Below, in pieces: positions 24,022 through 35,690 of a stretch of DNA of 64,000 bases. A program made the translations under genes and the position numbers. The notes beneath the pieces are model-generated. The model had not been told where the DNA came from and did not search any database. It worked only from the letters and a program-made list of their open reading frames with translations. How positions within the stretch are numbered: position 1 is the first letter of the stretch; every line of letters starts with the position of its first letter. Source of the DNA: Trichostrongylus colubriformis. Lineage: Eukaryota; Nematoda; Chromadorea; Rhabditida; Trichostrongylidae. The stretch spans positions 34,547,685-34,611,684 of the forward strand of contig OZ022257.1 in the NCBI GenBank assembly GCA_963978905.1. Direction: 5' to 3'.

Positions 24022-25700
24022 GTTCCTCTTCTTCTTCTCCTGGAGTTTAGTCAGGCACCGTCATGGGATCCGCTGTTTTTGTCAGTTGTCGCCACCTAGT
24101 TCCATCCAAGGCCTACTCCGTCATGGCTCTCACTTCTTTGAGGTCGGTCCTGATGACGTCTCACCATCTCCTCTCTGACTCTTCATTATCGTCAGGGCAC
24201 ACCAGGAGTCGAGAACTCCTCGACAGAGGGGGTCGTATTCGACCGGACAGGAGGAGACGTGCCCGCAGAGGTCAGCGATAATGTGAACTTTCGCTAAGCA
24301 AATGAGAAGCGACAGGTATTTTCTCACAAATCCGTGTGAGGAAACGTGAAATCACATATGCCTTTCTTTTTTAGTAAGATCACATAACAATAGAAGCATT
24401 GCAACTTCACAATCCGGCAACAGTTGTTGGTTCTGTAATGGTCAAAAAAGGGGATCGTAATCGGCCCCCGTAAAGGGGAGGGGGTCGTATTGAAGAGACT
24501 ATTTTCTTCGGCACCTGACTTTTCTGATTGGGTGATCTGCCGTGTCCACAGCACGTGTCCATAGCATTTGAACGCTGCTCCCTCAACTTCAGCTGGATCG
24601 GAGCCGTTTGCATGACCGCTCTGATGTTCTCAATCCTGATCCTGTCGAGCCGCTTCCGGCCGTTTGCTCATCTCAGCATCCTCCTTTCTGCGAAATGTAA
24701 TGCCTCTCGTGATTCCTAAATATGAGCCAGCTCGATACCATGGAGCACCGTCGACCGTACTACCGTTCGGTACACCTTTTCCTTTAGATGCCTCGAGCAC
24801 AGTTGATCGTAGGGGAATTCTGTGGACTCTCTTCATTTCAGCCATGCCGATTTCGCCACGCTGAATTTATTGAGGCTTTCAGGTCATTATCTACTGTACC
24901 TTCTGCGAATGTATCACTTTCCAGGAACAGAGTCCTGATCCTTTGAAGGCAGCATCAGGGATAATATGGTAATAGAGAAATCCCTACAGGAAGCCACTCA
25001 CATGGTAGTCCTGGGTCTGAGAATGTTACTTGTGGCGAAATCCCGGTGAAAAAACGCCCCTTCGAGCTATAGAAACGCCGCGAAGCCGCAGTCGCCTATC
25101 TGTTCCGCCCCTTTGCTCTTTCGATCCCACCTCCCGATGACGTAATTCCCGATTGACTGGGGTGGGAGCGGCCAAGAGAGTGCGGCAGAATCGGAGGTTT
25201 TGCGGCGCGCTTTCGCAGTTTTAGCTTGAAGCTCACTCTAAAAAATAGATGTTGTCGTATTTCCAAACATTCCCTTGTGTTTACTTGGCAGCACGCCAAT
25301 GGAAAACTAGATCAGACTACTCGCCTTGACGGACAGGTCGTCCACATCGAGAACCAACAGTGGGAAGGGGGTCCTGTTTCTCGGGTTTTCTTCACTGTCC
25401 TGTTACTAGGCATCTCGACTTTCACATTTACTACTGCTTTTACTTTTCGTTAGACTTTCTCCTAGTGCCGTCTTTAATGTTTTCTCATTAGCAGTCTACG
25501 ATGGAGCTTAGTCTTCTTGACGTTTAATCGCAGCCATTCTCTGCCAGCCCTGCCTGCAATCTCTGCACCATCGCTTGAATCTCTTCTTTGGTGGCCGCTA
25601 TCAGGGTAGAAGATGGTGCGTAGTGGTCTCTCTATGAGGTCTTTCATCATGCCATAAGGTGAGCAATAAGGGGAACGGGCTCACCGCTGGTCCTTGGTGT
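24022..25700 (-). pseudogene. Non-LTR retrotransposon (LINE) 3' remnant, split by a MITE
   Basis: Minus-strand pieces match the reverse-transcriptase end and C-terminal tail of nematode LINEs. Near 25600 is a degraded catalytic loop (Tyr-Ala-Pro-Ser where Tyr-Ala-Asp-Asp is expected) followed by LIAATKEEIQAMVQRLQAGL. Near 24640 is RLDRIRIENIRAVMQTAPIQ, then a shifted YGHVL motif, and finally a WRDVI-like region with ALDGTRWRQLTKTADP near 24100. Stops and frameshifts occur throughout. A TTAA-family MITE (24947-25473) interrupts it, so the LINE is older than that insertion. Confidence 0.7.
24947..25473. mobile_element. TTAA-family MITE, copy 2 (527 bp)
   Basis: Begins AGGCAGCATCAGGG and ends with an inverse AGACGGCACTAGGAG-like sequence. 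Flanks are TTGA on the left and TTAA on the right. It lies within the LINE remnant, and its interior matches the copies at 27176 and 39266. Confidence 0.7.
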
Positions 25701-26384
25701 ACCACCAGTGAGATCCGTACCTGAGTAGTCAGCCCTCTGGTATGCGGATGACAGCATTAGTCCTATCTTACATGTCCTGTATGAGAGATACCAGGTGCCC
25801 TTGTATCTGTCGTTCTCGAAGCGCGTTTCAGATTACTTGCCTGCGCGGACAGTCGATTTTCAAGGTCAAGGAAGGCTAAGCAGCAGGGCCGATACTTCTC
25901 CACTTGTATGATGAGAATGGCACTCGTGGTAGACCGCACAGGTATGAATCAAGACTGCTTCTGAGAGATGGTAACAAGCTCCCTTAGACTTAAATCAACC
26001 AGCCTTCGTATAGGTTTAGGATAGCAATCAATTTTATCACATGGTAGCTAAGCACTCACTTTTGTGTCAGAATTATATTATAGCAATTATATGAGCAAAC
26101 TGTACCCTTACGAGAAAAGCCAACTTCATCTGAAATTCAGTCTTGCTCTGAAACCCAAGTGAAGCGCACCTCATCACGCAAACCAAAAAAAACGAAGTGA
26201 AATTTACTGTAGTCGCAGGTCGCATTCATCTGCCATCTCGGTTGTGATTTTCATTACAATGCACGGCGCATCCCAGAGTGGACTGACCCTCGTATCATAA
26301 GAGTGAAAGTGCGCGCCAACTCTCCCTGCACCACTAACCATGATTTCTTAGTTTCATATACACATATACATCATTATATAATAC
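25701..26384. other. No gene recognised
   Basis: Possibly more decayed LINE sequence near 25.7-25.9 kb, but I cannot align it with confidence. Confidence 0.3.
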
Positions 26385-26607
26385 ATTGGCCTTCCGCCGT
26401 CCTTATCAAACCATGACGTACCGCGTGCAACACATGGTGTCGCACTGGCTTCAAACCACAATTTTTTGATTTCTTTTGGAAAGGTATCGTGGTCAAACAC
26501 TACTACCATATGTTTCTGGATATGGAGGACTTTGCCTTTCTCTTGTGTTTCTTTTTTAGGACCCTTCTCGTTCAAAAGAAGGTCCGACACCGAAAACCAG
26601 TGTACAC
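26385..26607 (-). CDS. Exon resembling the N-terminal domain of DDHD phospholipases A1
   Basis: Minus-strand exon of 223 bases between a CTGCAG acceptor (start 26607) and a GTATTA donor (after 26385). It is open, with purine-first bias. The peptide begins VHWFSVSD and ends near VARGTSWFDKDGGRP. The spacing of HWF to an Arg-Gly-Thr-Trp-Phe-like motif about 70-80 residues later fits the WWE-like domain of DDHD-family intracellular phospholipases (DDHD1/2, SEC23IP). That assignment is from remembered family pattern and is tentative. The catalytic part is not in the window. An exon on the same strand at 27.8-28.0 kb may belong to the same gene, but the phases do not join directly. Confidence 0.4.
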
Positions 26608-27175
26608 CTGCAGTCAAGGATTCATCATTAGGAGGTTTATTGGACGGGTGACAGGAGGAGGGTCGTGATTGCAAATTTCAGCAATAGTCACTGGCTATAT
26701 GATGAGCGGAACGCGCCGTTAACTGACCCCATTATGTAAGAAAATATGATTGAATCTTAGTGATCAACACAAAATTACAGTAACAGAATACTCAGTAAAA
26801 CCATGCAATGGGCATCAATTATTGTTTCTGTAGAGTTTTTGTAGAAGTCGAAAAGCCGGGGCAGGTCGTACTAAACCGGTCATTTTCCTCGACATCTTGG
26901 TGTGCTCTGCTGATAGCACGCTTCCAAACAGCATATGTTGCTAACAATGGCAGAACATTTTCATTGTTTGTGACATAGTACATGTATAAATATTTTCTTA
27001 TAATTGTTTTGATCCATCTGAACTATATCAGTCTTCACTTGGAAAACACTTGGTGTTGAATTGCGGGATACTATCACATGTAGTTTTTGCGTTGACCTTG
27101 TTAAGGAACTGAGCAATTCTAATCTTCAGGCTGCGCTGCACGTGCTTTTCTTATGATGATTCTGGGGACGGGTAA

Positions 27176-27707
27176 AGGCAGCATTAGGAGAAATTCGGCC
27201 GAAAAGTAAAAGAAGTAGTGAACATGAAAGTCGAGATGCCTAGTAACAGGACAGTGAAGAAAAAACGGATGGAACTGGCCAGAAACAGGAGAAATAGACC
27301 CCCTTCCCACCGTTGATTGTCGACCCGAACGACCTTTCCGTCAAGAGGCGGGTAGTCTGAACTATTCTTCCATCATGTTCAAATGAACACAAGGGAATGT
27401 TTGGAAATAGTACGACTGCATCTACTTTTTGGGCTTAAAGCTAAAACTGCGAAAGCGCACCGTAACACCTCCGATTCTACCGCACCTCCTTGGCCGCTCC
27501 CACCTCAGCAAGTCGGGATTTATTTCACCCGGAGGCGGGGTCAACTTATCAAAGGCGGCACAGATGATCCGTTGGGCCGTTTCTACAGCCCGTGGGGCGT
27601 TTTCTCGCCGGGGTAGCATCACAGATAGCCTTCTCAGGCCCAGGACTACCATGTGAGGGACTTCTTGTAGGGATTTCTCCATTACCACATTACACCTAAT
27701 GCCGTCT
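27176..27707. mobile_element. TTAA-family MITE, copy 3 (532 bp)
   Basis: Begins AGGCAGCATTAGGAG and ends with the inverse of an AGACGGCATTAGGTG-type end; flanks GTAA and TTGA are decayed TTAA. It lies between two minus-strand exons, presumably in an intron. Confidence 0.7.
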
Positions 27708-27815
27708 TTGAGGCAGTAATAGTATAACTCTCAGAAACTGAACAGTCAGTGTTTACCGCATGGGAATATAGGGCACCGTGATATTCGGATAGTTCTTTTC
27801 AACATCCACGCAATA

Positions 27816-28018
27816 TTACGACATTTTTCGAAATAATTGAAGATTATCAGGATATCTACTCGTTTCTACAGATGATTCTTCGATCAGGATAACTCTTCTT
27901 TTAGCTGTGGCGCTAACCTCATAGTTGTGCAAAAATTCGATTTGTTCAGTAGTGGTGCTAAAACAACAACCAATCTTTACAGTGGTACGATGACTGATAG
28001 ATATGTTGTTCTCCATAT
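27816..28018 (-). CDS. Probable exon, unknown gene
   Basis: A CGTTTTCAG acceptor (ending at 28019 on the minus strand) opens a frame of about 66 codons with strong purine-first bias (roughly two thirds). The peptide has a Cys pair near residue 18 and an acidic C-terminal half. The 3' boundary is uncertain: GTTAGC near 27920 is one possible donor, and otherwise the frame runs to a stop at 27816. No domain recognised. It may be upstream of the DDHD-like exon on the same strand. Confidence 0.4.
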
Positions 28019-28366
28019 CTGAAAACGTATCCTAACAGTTTTAGCTCTCAGAAATCGAAGCTTTCATATGAACCGGAAATGGGCGGTCTCGGGCGGCCAA
28101 GTGCAGCACATGGTGTTCGCGATTTGAAGAGAGCACAACAGCCTCGGTCCGTTATGCGTCAGTGATTCAGAAGTATTTACGCATACCACACCGAAGGTGG
28201 TACATCAAATAGCTTTGAATTTCTGGCGTTCATCTTGTAGGTATACTGCAACGATCCTCCACTCTATCTCTCACATTTCGCAAAGCGACAGCCCTTCGCC
28301 TATTTATGGGGATTAGTGAGCATCTAGCAGGCGCTCCAAATGAAAGAGCAAAGGGTGGTGAAGGAG

Positions 28367-28596
28367 GGGTGTATATCGTTAGGACAGAAACGTCGCGTGG
28401 CCGTGTTCGGCACGCGACGGGATGGTGCGAGCTATGCGCGCCGTATCGGATGGGTCTTGAAGCGATGACAGTGCTTTACGCCTCATTCTATGCGTAATCG
28501 CTTCAGGACTCAATTAATACGGCGCGCATAGCTCGCACCATCCCATCGCGTGCCGAACACGGTCACGCGACGTTTCTGTCCTAACGATATACACCC
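28367..28596. mobile_element. Mutator-like MITE with long terminal repeats (230 bp)
   Basis: About 80 bases at each end are inverted copies, starting GGGTGTATATCGTTAGGACA. The direct repeat GGTGAAGGAG (10 bases) flanks it at 28357-28366 and 28597-28606. Long terminal repeats with a 9-10 base duplication are typical of Mutator-like elements. The right flank runs into a G homopolymer. Confidence 0.85.
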
Positions 28597-28606
28597 GGTG
28601 AAGGAG

Positions 28607-29434
28607 GGGGGGGGGGGGCGAGGGGCGTGGACGGGTGCGCGCAAAATATTTCTTCCAAACAGTGCCTGTACTGTTGTTCCGACACAGGGTCTTGCATTAG
28701 TCATTGGCCCTTCAAATTTCAAATCATACGTTCTCGTCTCAATGGTTCCAGTAAAATCTTAAGAGGGAACAGATAGAATGCACTTAATATTGAGTTGATG
28801 TACTGGTTTCTTACTAAAATGTCGCGAGTTCCACCTAACACTTCGTAGATTTTCTCTGGGAGATGCCACACCCGTTGATTTCAATTGTAATTGGCACATG
28901 TTAATGCGAAGAATAGAGTAAAGGAGTGAGACTGCTAGTGCTAAATCACATCCACATTTAACAACATCAGGAAAGATTTATCTCTTAAAGGCGGAGATCA
29001 GCTTTGCGAACGTTCCCTTTTAAAGACCCGTTTTCTTCTTGGGATGACCGTTTGATAGTCGCAGATCAAACAGTTGCCCAAAAATAGTGGTCAGCATTGA
29101 TTTCCCTTTAACAGCGCCGTAATTCATTTCTCGTTTCGCAATCCACAAACAACTGCATGCCTATCGAATTGTACAGTAGCTTGATCAGTGAATTGCATTC
29201 AGCCGAACAGCCAGTGAGAAGCGAACCTCTCGACTGCATCGAAGCTCAAAAAAGGCTGAAGTAAAGGGCTTCATCAAAAGAATGAGCGACCATCAAATCC
29301 ATATGTACTGCGCCTGAAACCAACCTTCACTTCAGAAATCCTTGGGCTGAGTCGTACTCCCGCTCGGTGGATGTATACCGCCAGCAGCGAGCCACGCGAC
29401 GACTGCGAGTTGCTCCATCATTCTATCGGCGGTA
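28607..29434. other. No gene recognised
   Basis: Single-copy-looking sequence between a MITE and the giant inverted repeat; no supported exon. Confidence 0.4.
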
Positions 29435-31010
29435 TCCCCATAAAATGCCCGCTTAAGTTTTCAACAGAAAGCACAAAACGCGCATCTGCGTTCTTTTCGT
29501 TTTGTTTTGTTTTTTGCTGTAACTCGGTTTTTTTTTGCCTATGTCTTCATGGAGATAATTAATCGAATCAGCTCACTGAGCTCTACAATGTGGTCTCTTC
29601 AAACCTTCAAATAGCTGACTTTTTATGTTCTCGTATGCACGAAGTGCCAGTGGGCACTTATCAGCGAGCGACGTGTGCTATAATTATAACCAGGAGGCAA
29701 ATCTGCCGTTAACATACAACTCTCAACAACTTACAAGGATACTGTCCAAGTCATAACTAAATTGAAGTAGATTTTTAATCTTTGATGGTAGATTTTTGAT
29801 TTTTGATGGTGGTGTTACATCAACTATAACTTCGCCCAGTATGCTATAGTGGTCACCATCCGATTATTTTTTTAAAAAACAATTTCTCTCAGGTTGCACC
29901 GGTCTTTCAATTTTCTCAAGAATTCAATTGAGAATAAATCGAAAACAATAAAGAATTCAATTGATTTATGTACAAAGCCCAGAATCATAAGCAAAATCAC
30001 CAATTCTTAGAAGTTTTACCGTTCTACCTTGTCTGACCCCTCGATCTCATAGCAATTAGTCAGCTCACTGAGATCTCTCAGACAGGGATTGATTGGCCTT
30101 CCACAGTGAAATGCCACTTCATTAAACAAGCAAATTAGATAACATGCTTGTTTTAGCAAAGTGCATCTGCTTTCAATGTCTGCTTTCAATTTTCACAAAA
30201 ACACATAAATCGAAAACAATGTAGAAGATTCAAACTGTTTGATGAAAATGCTTTTCAATAAAATTAATTAGTCCTCTGATAGTAAAGTGCCAGTAACTGC
30301 AATGAAAAAGGCTTGATGCCCTCATAATCTCTTTATTAGGGACTGTTGCCCTTTTCTTAAGGTGTGACGAACAATGTGGAAGGCCGATCAATACCTGTGC
30401 GGGAGATCTCAGTGAGCTCACTAACTGCTATGAGATCGAGGGGTCAGACAAGGAGAACGGTAAAACTTCTAAGAATTGGTGATTTTGCTTATAATTCTGG
30501 GCTTTGTACATAAATCCATTGAATTCTTTATTGTTTTCGATTTATTCTTGATTGAATTCTTGAGAAAATTGAAAGACCGGTGGAACCTGAGAGAAGTTAT
30601 TTTTTAAAAAAATAATCAGATGGTGACCACTATAGCATACTGGGTGAAGTGATACTTAATGAAATATCACCATCAAAGGTTAATAATCTGCTTAATTAAG
30701 TTATGACTGAGACGGTATCCCTGTAAGTTTTGAGTTTTGTATGTTGAGGGCAGATTTGCCCCCTAGTTATAATTATAGCGCACGTCGCTGATGAGTGCCC
30801 ACTGGCACTGTGAACACGAGAACATAAAACTCAGCTTTTTGAAAGTTTGAAGAGATCATATTGTAGAGTTCGGTGAACTGATTCGATTAATATATATTTT
30901 TATGGAGACATAGACAAAACAAACCGAGTTACAACAAAAAGGGGAAAAAACGCGGATCCGCGTTTTTCGCGTTTTATTTTGAAAATTTATGGCGGCTATT
31001 GTAGGTATGC
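29435..31010. mobile_element. Self-palindromic foldback element, left copy
   Basis: Arms of about 650 bases (29435-30110 and 30365-31010) are inverse copies around a loop of about 255 bases. Subterminal sequence includes the perfect palindrome CGCGGATCCGCG at the right end (decayed at the left), next to ends that read CCGCC(A/T)TAA(A/G)TTTTC. No long frame is convincing inside. Confidence 0.8.
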
Positions 31011-31566
31011 GTGGTTCATAAAAATCAACGTGAACAATGGCAGGAGGTAATATGGTAGTATACAGTTATGGCAGATATTTGATCAGGAAAATATCCGATG
31101 AACATTCAGACAGAATAAAATGACAATTTAGCGAACATTCTGAGTAACATACAAAAAAACAAATGACCAAATTCAATTAACTAGATGAAAGAAATCAAAA
31201 TAAAACGATGCCAATAGTATTGTTTATGAGCCGTTCATTTGATAGAATTATTTTATTTTAAAACATTTAATCATGCAGCCGTATAGTTAAGTTCTATCAT
31301 AAGGAAGCTCATTCATAGGATAATTCACATCATACTAATACTGGATTGCCATTACTGATTACTTGTGAATATATCGCGCTGATAACCGACATCACAAATG
31401 TACGAACTTGACTTTTCCACAAATTTCCACTGAATTCGCCATTTTCTTATATTTAAAAGACTTTTGAAACTTCCATGAATCACATCGTTTTCCTCACGCC
31501 ACCCTCAAATCTTATTGGTTTTTAGTTGACCTAAACGTCTTTTGTACTCCGAGTCGAGGTTCCCAT

Positions 31567-31867
31567 TTATGGAACGTCCAAACCAGTCGTCTTGAACGTC
31601 GATTCGAAGAGGTTGGCCCATTCTACGTCTGAAACTTCACTGCTTTCGATTGCACCAAAACTGTTGTACCTGCTGCACGTGATGCTTTTTATTGCATTGC
31701 AGAATGATTTTGCGATATTTGTTTCTGCTATTTTCTGGGGAATCCCAGAAACTTCGGTGTAAGTCAATGGTCTATTTACTCCAATCATTGACAAAAGTGA
31801 CGATTTTCTGGGAAGTTGCTCGTTCTCCACGAATTCGTCTGAGATTTAATGCAAACAACGAGGCCAT
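31567..31867 (-). pseudogene. Arm-encoded protein frame, left copy (frameshifted near its start)
   Basis: On the minus strand an ATG at 31865-31867 follows an upstream region identical in the other arm. A one-base deletion relative to the right arm shifts the frame early. From about 31827 the correct frame is open for some 85 codons to TAA at 31567-31569, with about two thirds purine-first codons. The peptide contains MIGVNRPLTY and ends ESTFKTTGLDVP. No family recognised. It may be a protein of the palindromic element or a captured host exon. Confidence 0.4.
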
Positions 31868-32909
31868 GGTATTTATTAGCACAGTGAGATTTACTTTTTT
31901 CCGGTTCAGTAATTCGCTTTTTCAATTTTTTTTCATCTTCAAGTATTGAGGTAAATCAGCATAAGTGAATATAATAGCAAGCTACTTTTCAAAATCAAAA
32001 AAAAAATCGTTGCACAACCTTTCCAACCTAATATTTCATAAATCAATAATTCAGTATTTCGAGTTTTTGCAACCATTGACCCATTCCCATTCAAATTTTA
32101 TTTATTTTCAATAAATCTGTTCCGTTGTCGATATGAAAGTCTGTTCATCAACGGTGTGAGATCCAAAAATTCATTTTAAAAACTCAAAAATTGCAAGTTG
32201 CGTATTATTTCTTTGCCTATTATTTTTCCGTAGGTATTCATGAAAAAATCCTGTGATTTCAGCAGTCAGTAATCGGCACGGTATTCTTCGTTGCAATATT
32301 CTTTGTGGTTATTTTGAATACAGCCTACTCTGAAAAAATTTTCACAGCAAAATTGCATTTTCATGAGTACCTATCCCGACATCACTGAAGCACCCGCATG
32401 GATCGACGTTAGGAAAACCCCTCCAGTTTGAAAAATTTCTCCGAACACAGTTTGAAAAATATTTCCGAAGACCGTTGCCAACACTTTGTTAAGGTTGTTT
32501 TGCAATTTTTCTTTCTCTATCTGTTGTCATATTTCGAGCATTTTCGCTTATTTCATTTGCTATCATTTTTGAGAGGATGATGCAATTTTTAAATACGGCA
32601 GAGGCATGCAATGGTTCATACTATATTGTGCTTCATATCATATTTCTGTACATCATACATGTTTCTAGATGCTAAGTGATTTTTCGGTGCAGGCTACTCG
32701 TATTATAATTAGTAGCCATTTGCCCATGTTAGACAGCCAGGGGGAAATCTACCCGTTTATAGCAACCTCGCTCGACGTTATCTTAGTGTTATAAATTTTC
32801 TTTTTTCATGTATTATATTATGGTAGATTTTTGCCACATGGTACGGCTGCGTTACATAATTGGCCAGCAACAATCGATTTTATTGGTGGGTTTTTATTTT
32901 TTATAGATT

Positions 32910-33525
32910 CTACTTCTTTTTTCCCCCACTCCTCCAAGCCGATCCGAGTGCCATCATAGAGCAAACCTGAAAATAGCGTAAAAATCACACAGTCGTAACA
33001 ATGTCGGTCATGGCTCATAACTGCTGTCAGGAAATTCGCCACTGAATCTTCGATCTCAGATTCGGAGCCATAAGGTTACAGAACATGGGAGATGGTGGGG
33101 TCAACTCGTTGGACTAACGACCGTTTCATACTGGCGCATCATGCAGACATGAGCTCCTTGGCTGCAAATGGCAAGTGCACTGAACCTGTGAATCTAAGTA
33201 GTAGCAATATCGCCTTCAAACAATCAGGTGCCATCACGCTTTTGTAAGGCCGAGTAGTGTCACACAATACATGTCGAAAAGGCTGTTTTGCAAGCGGACT
33301 TGCAAGTGGTGTACAGTACAGTAAGTCAGGCTAGAGAAAACTCGGTATGATCGCCATGGACTAACGTTCTTCCTACGTATGATCCTTGTCTTACGTCTGG
33401 GGAGTCAGTAAACTGCTAAATTCGCGAGAAAAGTTTAACTGTGTATTGATCACAACGGTATTATTCGAAAAGAACGAAAAACGACATACCACGAGCAGGA
33501 CACACCAGGCGGATAGAGCTCTCAT
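32910..33525 (-). CDS. Tiny secreted-peptide gene, left arm (join 33490-33525, 32910-32966 on minus)
   Basis: Inverse copy of the gene at 36083-36692. The acceptor before the ATG, the GTATGT donor, the TTTTCAG acceptor, both coding exons and the two downstream AATAAA signals are all retained. The coding bases appear identical between the arms although the surrounding sequence has substitutions. The predicted 30-residue product is the same. Confidence 0.45.
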
Positions 33526-33829
33526 TGTAGTTCTGAAAAAGGGAGCTTTAGACTTTTGAATGAACAATAAGAAGGCAGATATAGACTCAGTGTTCATGGC
33601 GACTTTTATATAATTGTATCATTCTCACGATTACTCTCTAAAAGCATTCGAATATCACCTGCTGTATTCCAAAATGCTTTTATCGGCTTCTTGTCAATTT
33701 GCTATTCAAAATGGTTAGGATGATAAAAAGCGATAGTTATTCATGCATGCGGTCTATGTTGAAAATGGCGCGCTGAGAATTGCAAAGTGCTCTGAGCTCC
33801 ATGTTTCTATCACCGCATTAACGTCCATT

Positions 33830-34480
33830 GGTCGCTGGTTATTGGTACGACCACGCCTTCTTCGCACTTAATTACTTTTGCCTCGCACATGGGGTGCGAG
33901 GTGACCCCCGTTAGCTGCGAAAACTCAAAGATCATCATGTTGCCCACACTGATCCATAAAAAACAGTAAAAATCAAATTAGACATGCAATAAGTGGGACA
34001 GTTTTTCTTGGAGAAGTGATTCACAATTTCACAAATTTTTCAAAGCATGGTCATCTTAAACTCTATCCACGAAAAGCGGAATAGTATTGGTAATAAAGGT
34101 GAACTCTGACTTCCGATGGAACTTCTAAATGCACATTTACACCAGAAACAAAATGTGACATGTTTTGAAAAGGAAAAGGGATGGCCAATGATGAAAGCCT
34201 TTCTTCTGCAATACCTATACCCTCATATGTTCATATTAGATTTATGTTATTTTTGTGTTGTAACTCTTCATTAATTGATAATAAATACGCCTGAATGATT
34301 TGCATAACAACGGTTAATCTGTCTTTCAATTAACGAATCTTTACTCGATTAATGGATCAATGAGGGTGCAAAGATGACTAGGGAGTTCTCGCCGTTAACT
34401 GGGGTCACCTCGCACCTCATGTGCGAAGCAACAGTAATTAGCTGCGAAAAAGGCGGGGTCGTACCAATAACCACCTTCCC
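33830..34480. mobile_element. MITE with 96-bp terminal repeats, in left arm only
   Basis: Ends GGTCGCTGGTTATTGGTACG and the inverse of GGGAAGGTGGTTATTGGTAC continue as inverted repeats for about 96 bases. The 10-base direct repeat AACGTCCATT flanks it at 33820-33829 and 34481-34490. The right arm lacks the element at the matching place. Long ends and a 10-base duplication suggest a Mutator-like type. Confidence 0.8.
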
Positions 34481-34737
34481 AACGTCCATTATTACTGGGA
34501 CGTCTCTTTCAGCTTTTCAAAAAGAATATGATAATGGGGTATGCTGACCGTTTCTGAAGTCCTCTATGGCTAAGAGCGTATGTGCAAGGAGGAGACTATC
34601 GATGGAGGCATCTAGAAGAATCCCGAGGTTGCTATCAAACCGTGATCATCCAACAAGGGCGTTAAGCAATCTTTTGAGAGATACTATTCCGTTTTCGATC
34701 AGCACGGAGGTTGATAACAGATCTTTGTTGGCTAATG

Positions 34738-35165
34738 TTACGGCAAGTTCGACTTCTCTTCGGTCTTTTTCAGGGATTCTTTCCTTTCATACGCTCCCGT
34801 GCAGGCGCTAGCAGCTGTTCGGTACGTGTTTCTGATAACTGCTCGTTTTATCTGGACCGGGTGCGCTGATCGGCAGTGAATAATGATGTTTTTGCTGCTA
34901 GGTTTCCTATACCATTTAGTGACATAGGTGCCCTTATCGAGCTTCACTTGGACATTGAGGAGAGAAAGCCAGTCGTTAGGGGGCGTTCCTGCGTCATCCT
35001 CATGTGCTCGAAATGCGTGTTCATCAACTCGAAGCACTTATCCATTTCTTCTTACGTGGATCAGACTACGAAACAATCGTCGATGTAGCGACACTGGAGT
35101 AATTGAAGCCCTACGGCACGGATGTCTCTACTTTAGCCATAAAAGCAATTTCTAAGGTTGGTGCC
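34738..35165 (-). pseudogene. Penelope-like reverse transcriptase fragment
   Basis: On the minus strand the piece begins with LAPTLEIAFMAKVE, has the catalytic motif CRYIDDCFVV (codons at 35076-35087), then EEMDKCFEL. After a frameshift the thumb region follows: PPNDWLSLLNVQVKLD, WYRKPSSKNIIIH and RSAHPVQIKRAVIRN. Stops follow the YIDD motif. These are diagnostic of the telomerase-related polymerase of Penelope-like elements. Its left end meets the left arm of the giant repeat. Confidence 0.85.
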
Positions 35166-35345
35166 AGATGCTGGCGCGCGAAACTCGAATAACAGCACGC
35201 AAAACCCTCGAGGCGATCTGGATCCAAGCCAGGGGCCCAAAAATGAGCCGCAGAGGTGAATGCATGCCTATTACGCGGGAGCTCGCGCCCTATATAAGAC
35301 TAGTGTTTCAACCGAGCTCTGAACTCATTCACTCCGAGGTTTTAG
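35165..35345 (+). pseudogene. Penelope-like GIY-YIG C-terminal fragment, opposite orientation
   Basis: The plus-strand frame MLARETRITARKTLEAIWIQ continues ARGPKMSRRGECMPITRELA, a close relative of the fragment at 20.1-20.2 kb. In an intact Penelope element this part follows the polymerase on the same strand. Here it is inverted against the neighbouring polymerase piece, so the spacer is a rearranged composite. Confidence 0.75.
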
Positions 35346-35690
35346 GCCCGTAGCCGCTGATCCCGTGGATCTAGTGAAGGTACGGTATTTTTCCTCTGGT
35401 GTTTGCGTGGTCTCTTGAAATAGCATTGAAGTTCTAGTATGGTGTGTCCTAAGGATTTGTTCGAATAAATCTTGTCCTGACTGCTTCCCTCGTTTGCTCC
35501 TTTTGGGCTCCGACGAAGGTGAACTCGCAGTAACATTAGCCAATAAAGATCTGTTATCAACCTCCGTGCTGTTCGGAAACGGAATAGTATCTCTCAAAAG
35601 ATTGCTTAACGCCCTTGTTGGATGATCACCGTTTGATAGCAACCTCGGAATTGCTTCTGGATGCCCCCACCGATAGTCTCTTCCTTGCAC
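35325..35690 (-). CDS. Unidentified 121-codon frame at the inner edge of the right arm
   Basis: Open minus-strand frame, Ser/Thr/Arg-rich, containing LSNLLRDTIPF and a Lys-Arg-Ser-Lys-Arg stretch. The first 60 codons also occur, inverted, in the left arm (34566-34770), where the frame is cut by the Penelope polymerase junction. It may be an upstream coding part of a Penelope-like element, but I cannot confirm that. The start codon is not a good ATG, so it is more likely a remnant. Confidence 0.3.
   Translation of the reverse strand: MQGRDYRWGHPEAIPRLLSNGDHPTRALSNLLRDTIPFPNSTEVDNRSLLANVTASSPSSEPKRSKRGKQSGQDLFEQILRTHHTRTSMLFQETTQTPEEKYRTFTRSTGSAATGLKPRSE

Noticed and set aside
25741..25765. 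Plus-strand Tyr-Ala-Asp-Asp codons near 25740
   Set aside because: No surrounding reverse-transcriptase context on that strand; the LINE reads on the minus strand, so this is chance.
28306..28497. 63-codon plus frame and its mirror at 28550
   Set aside because: They lie in the inverted ends of the Mutator-like MITE.
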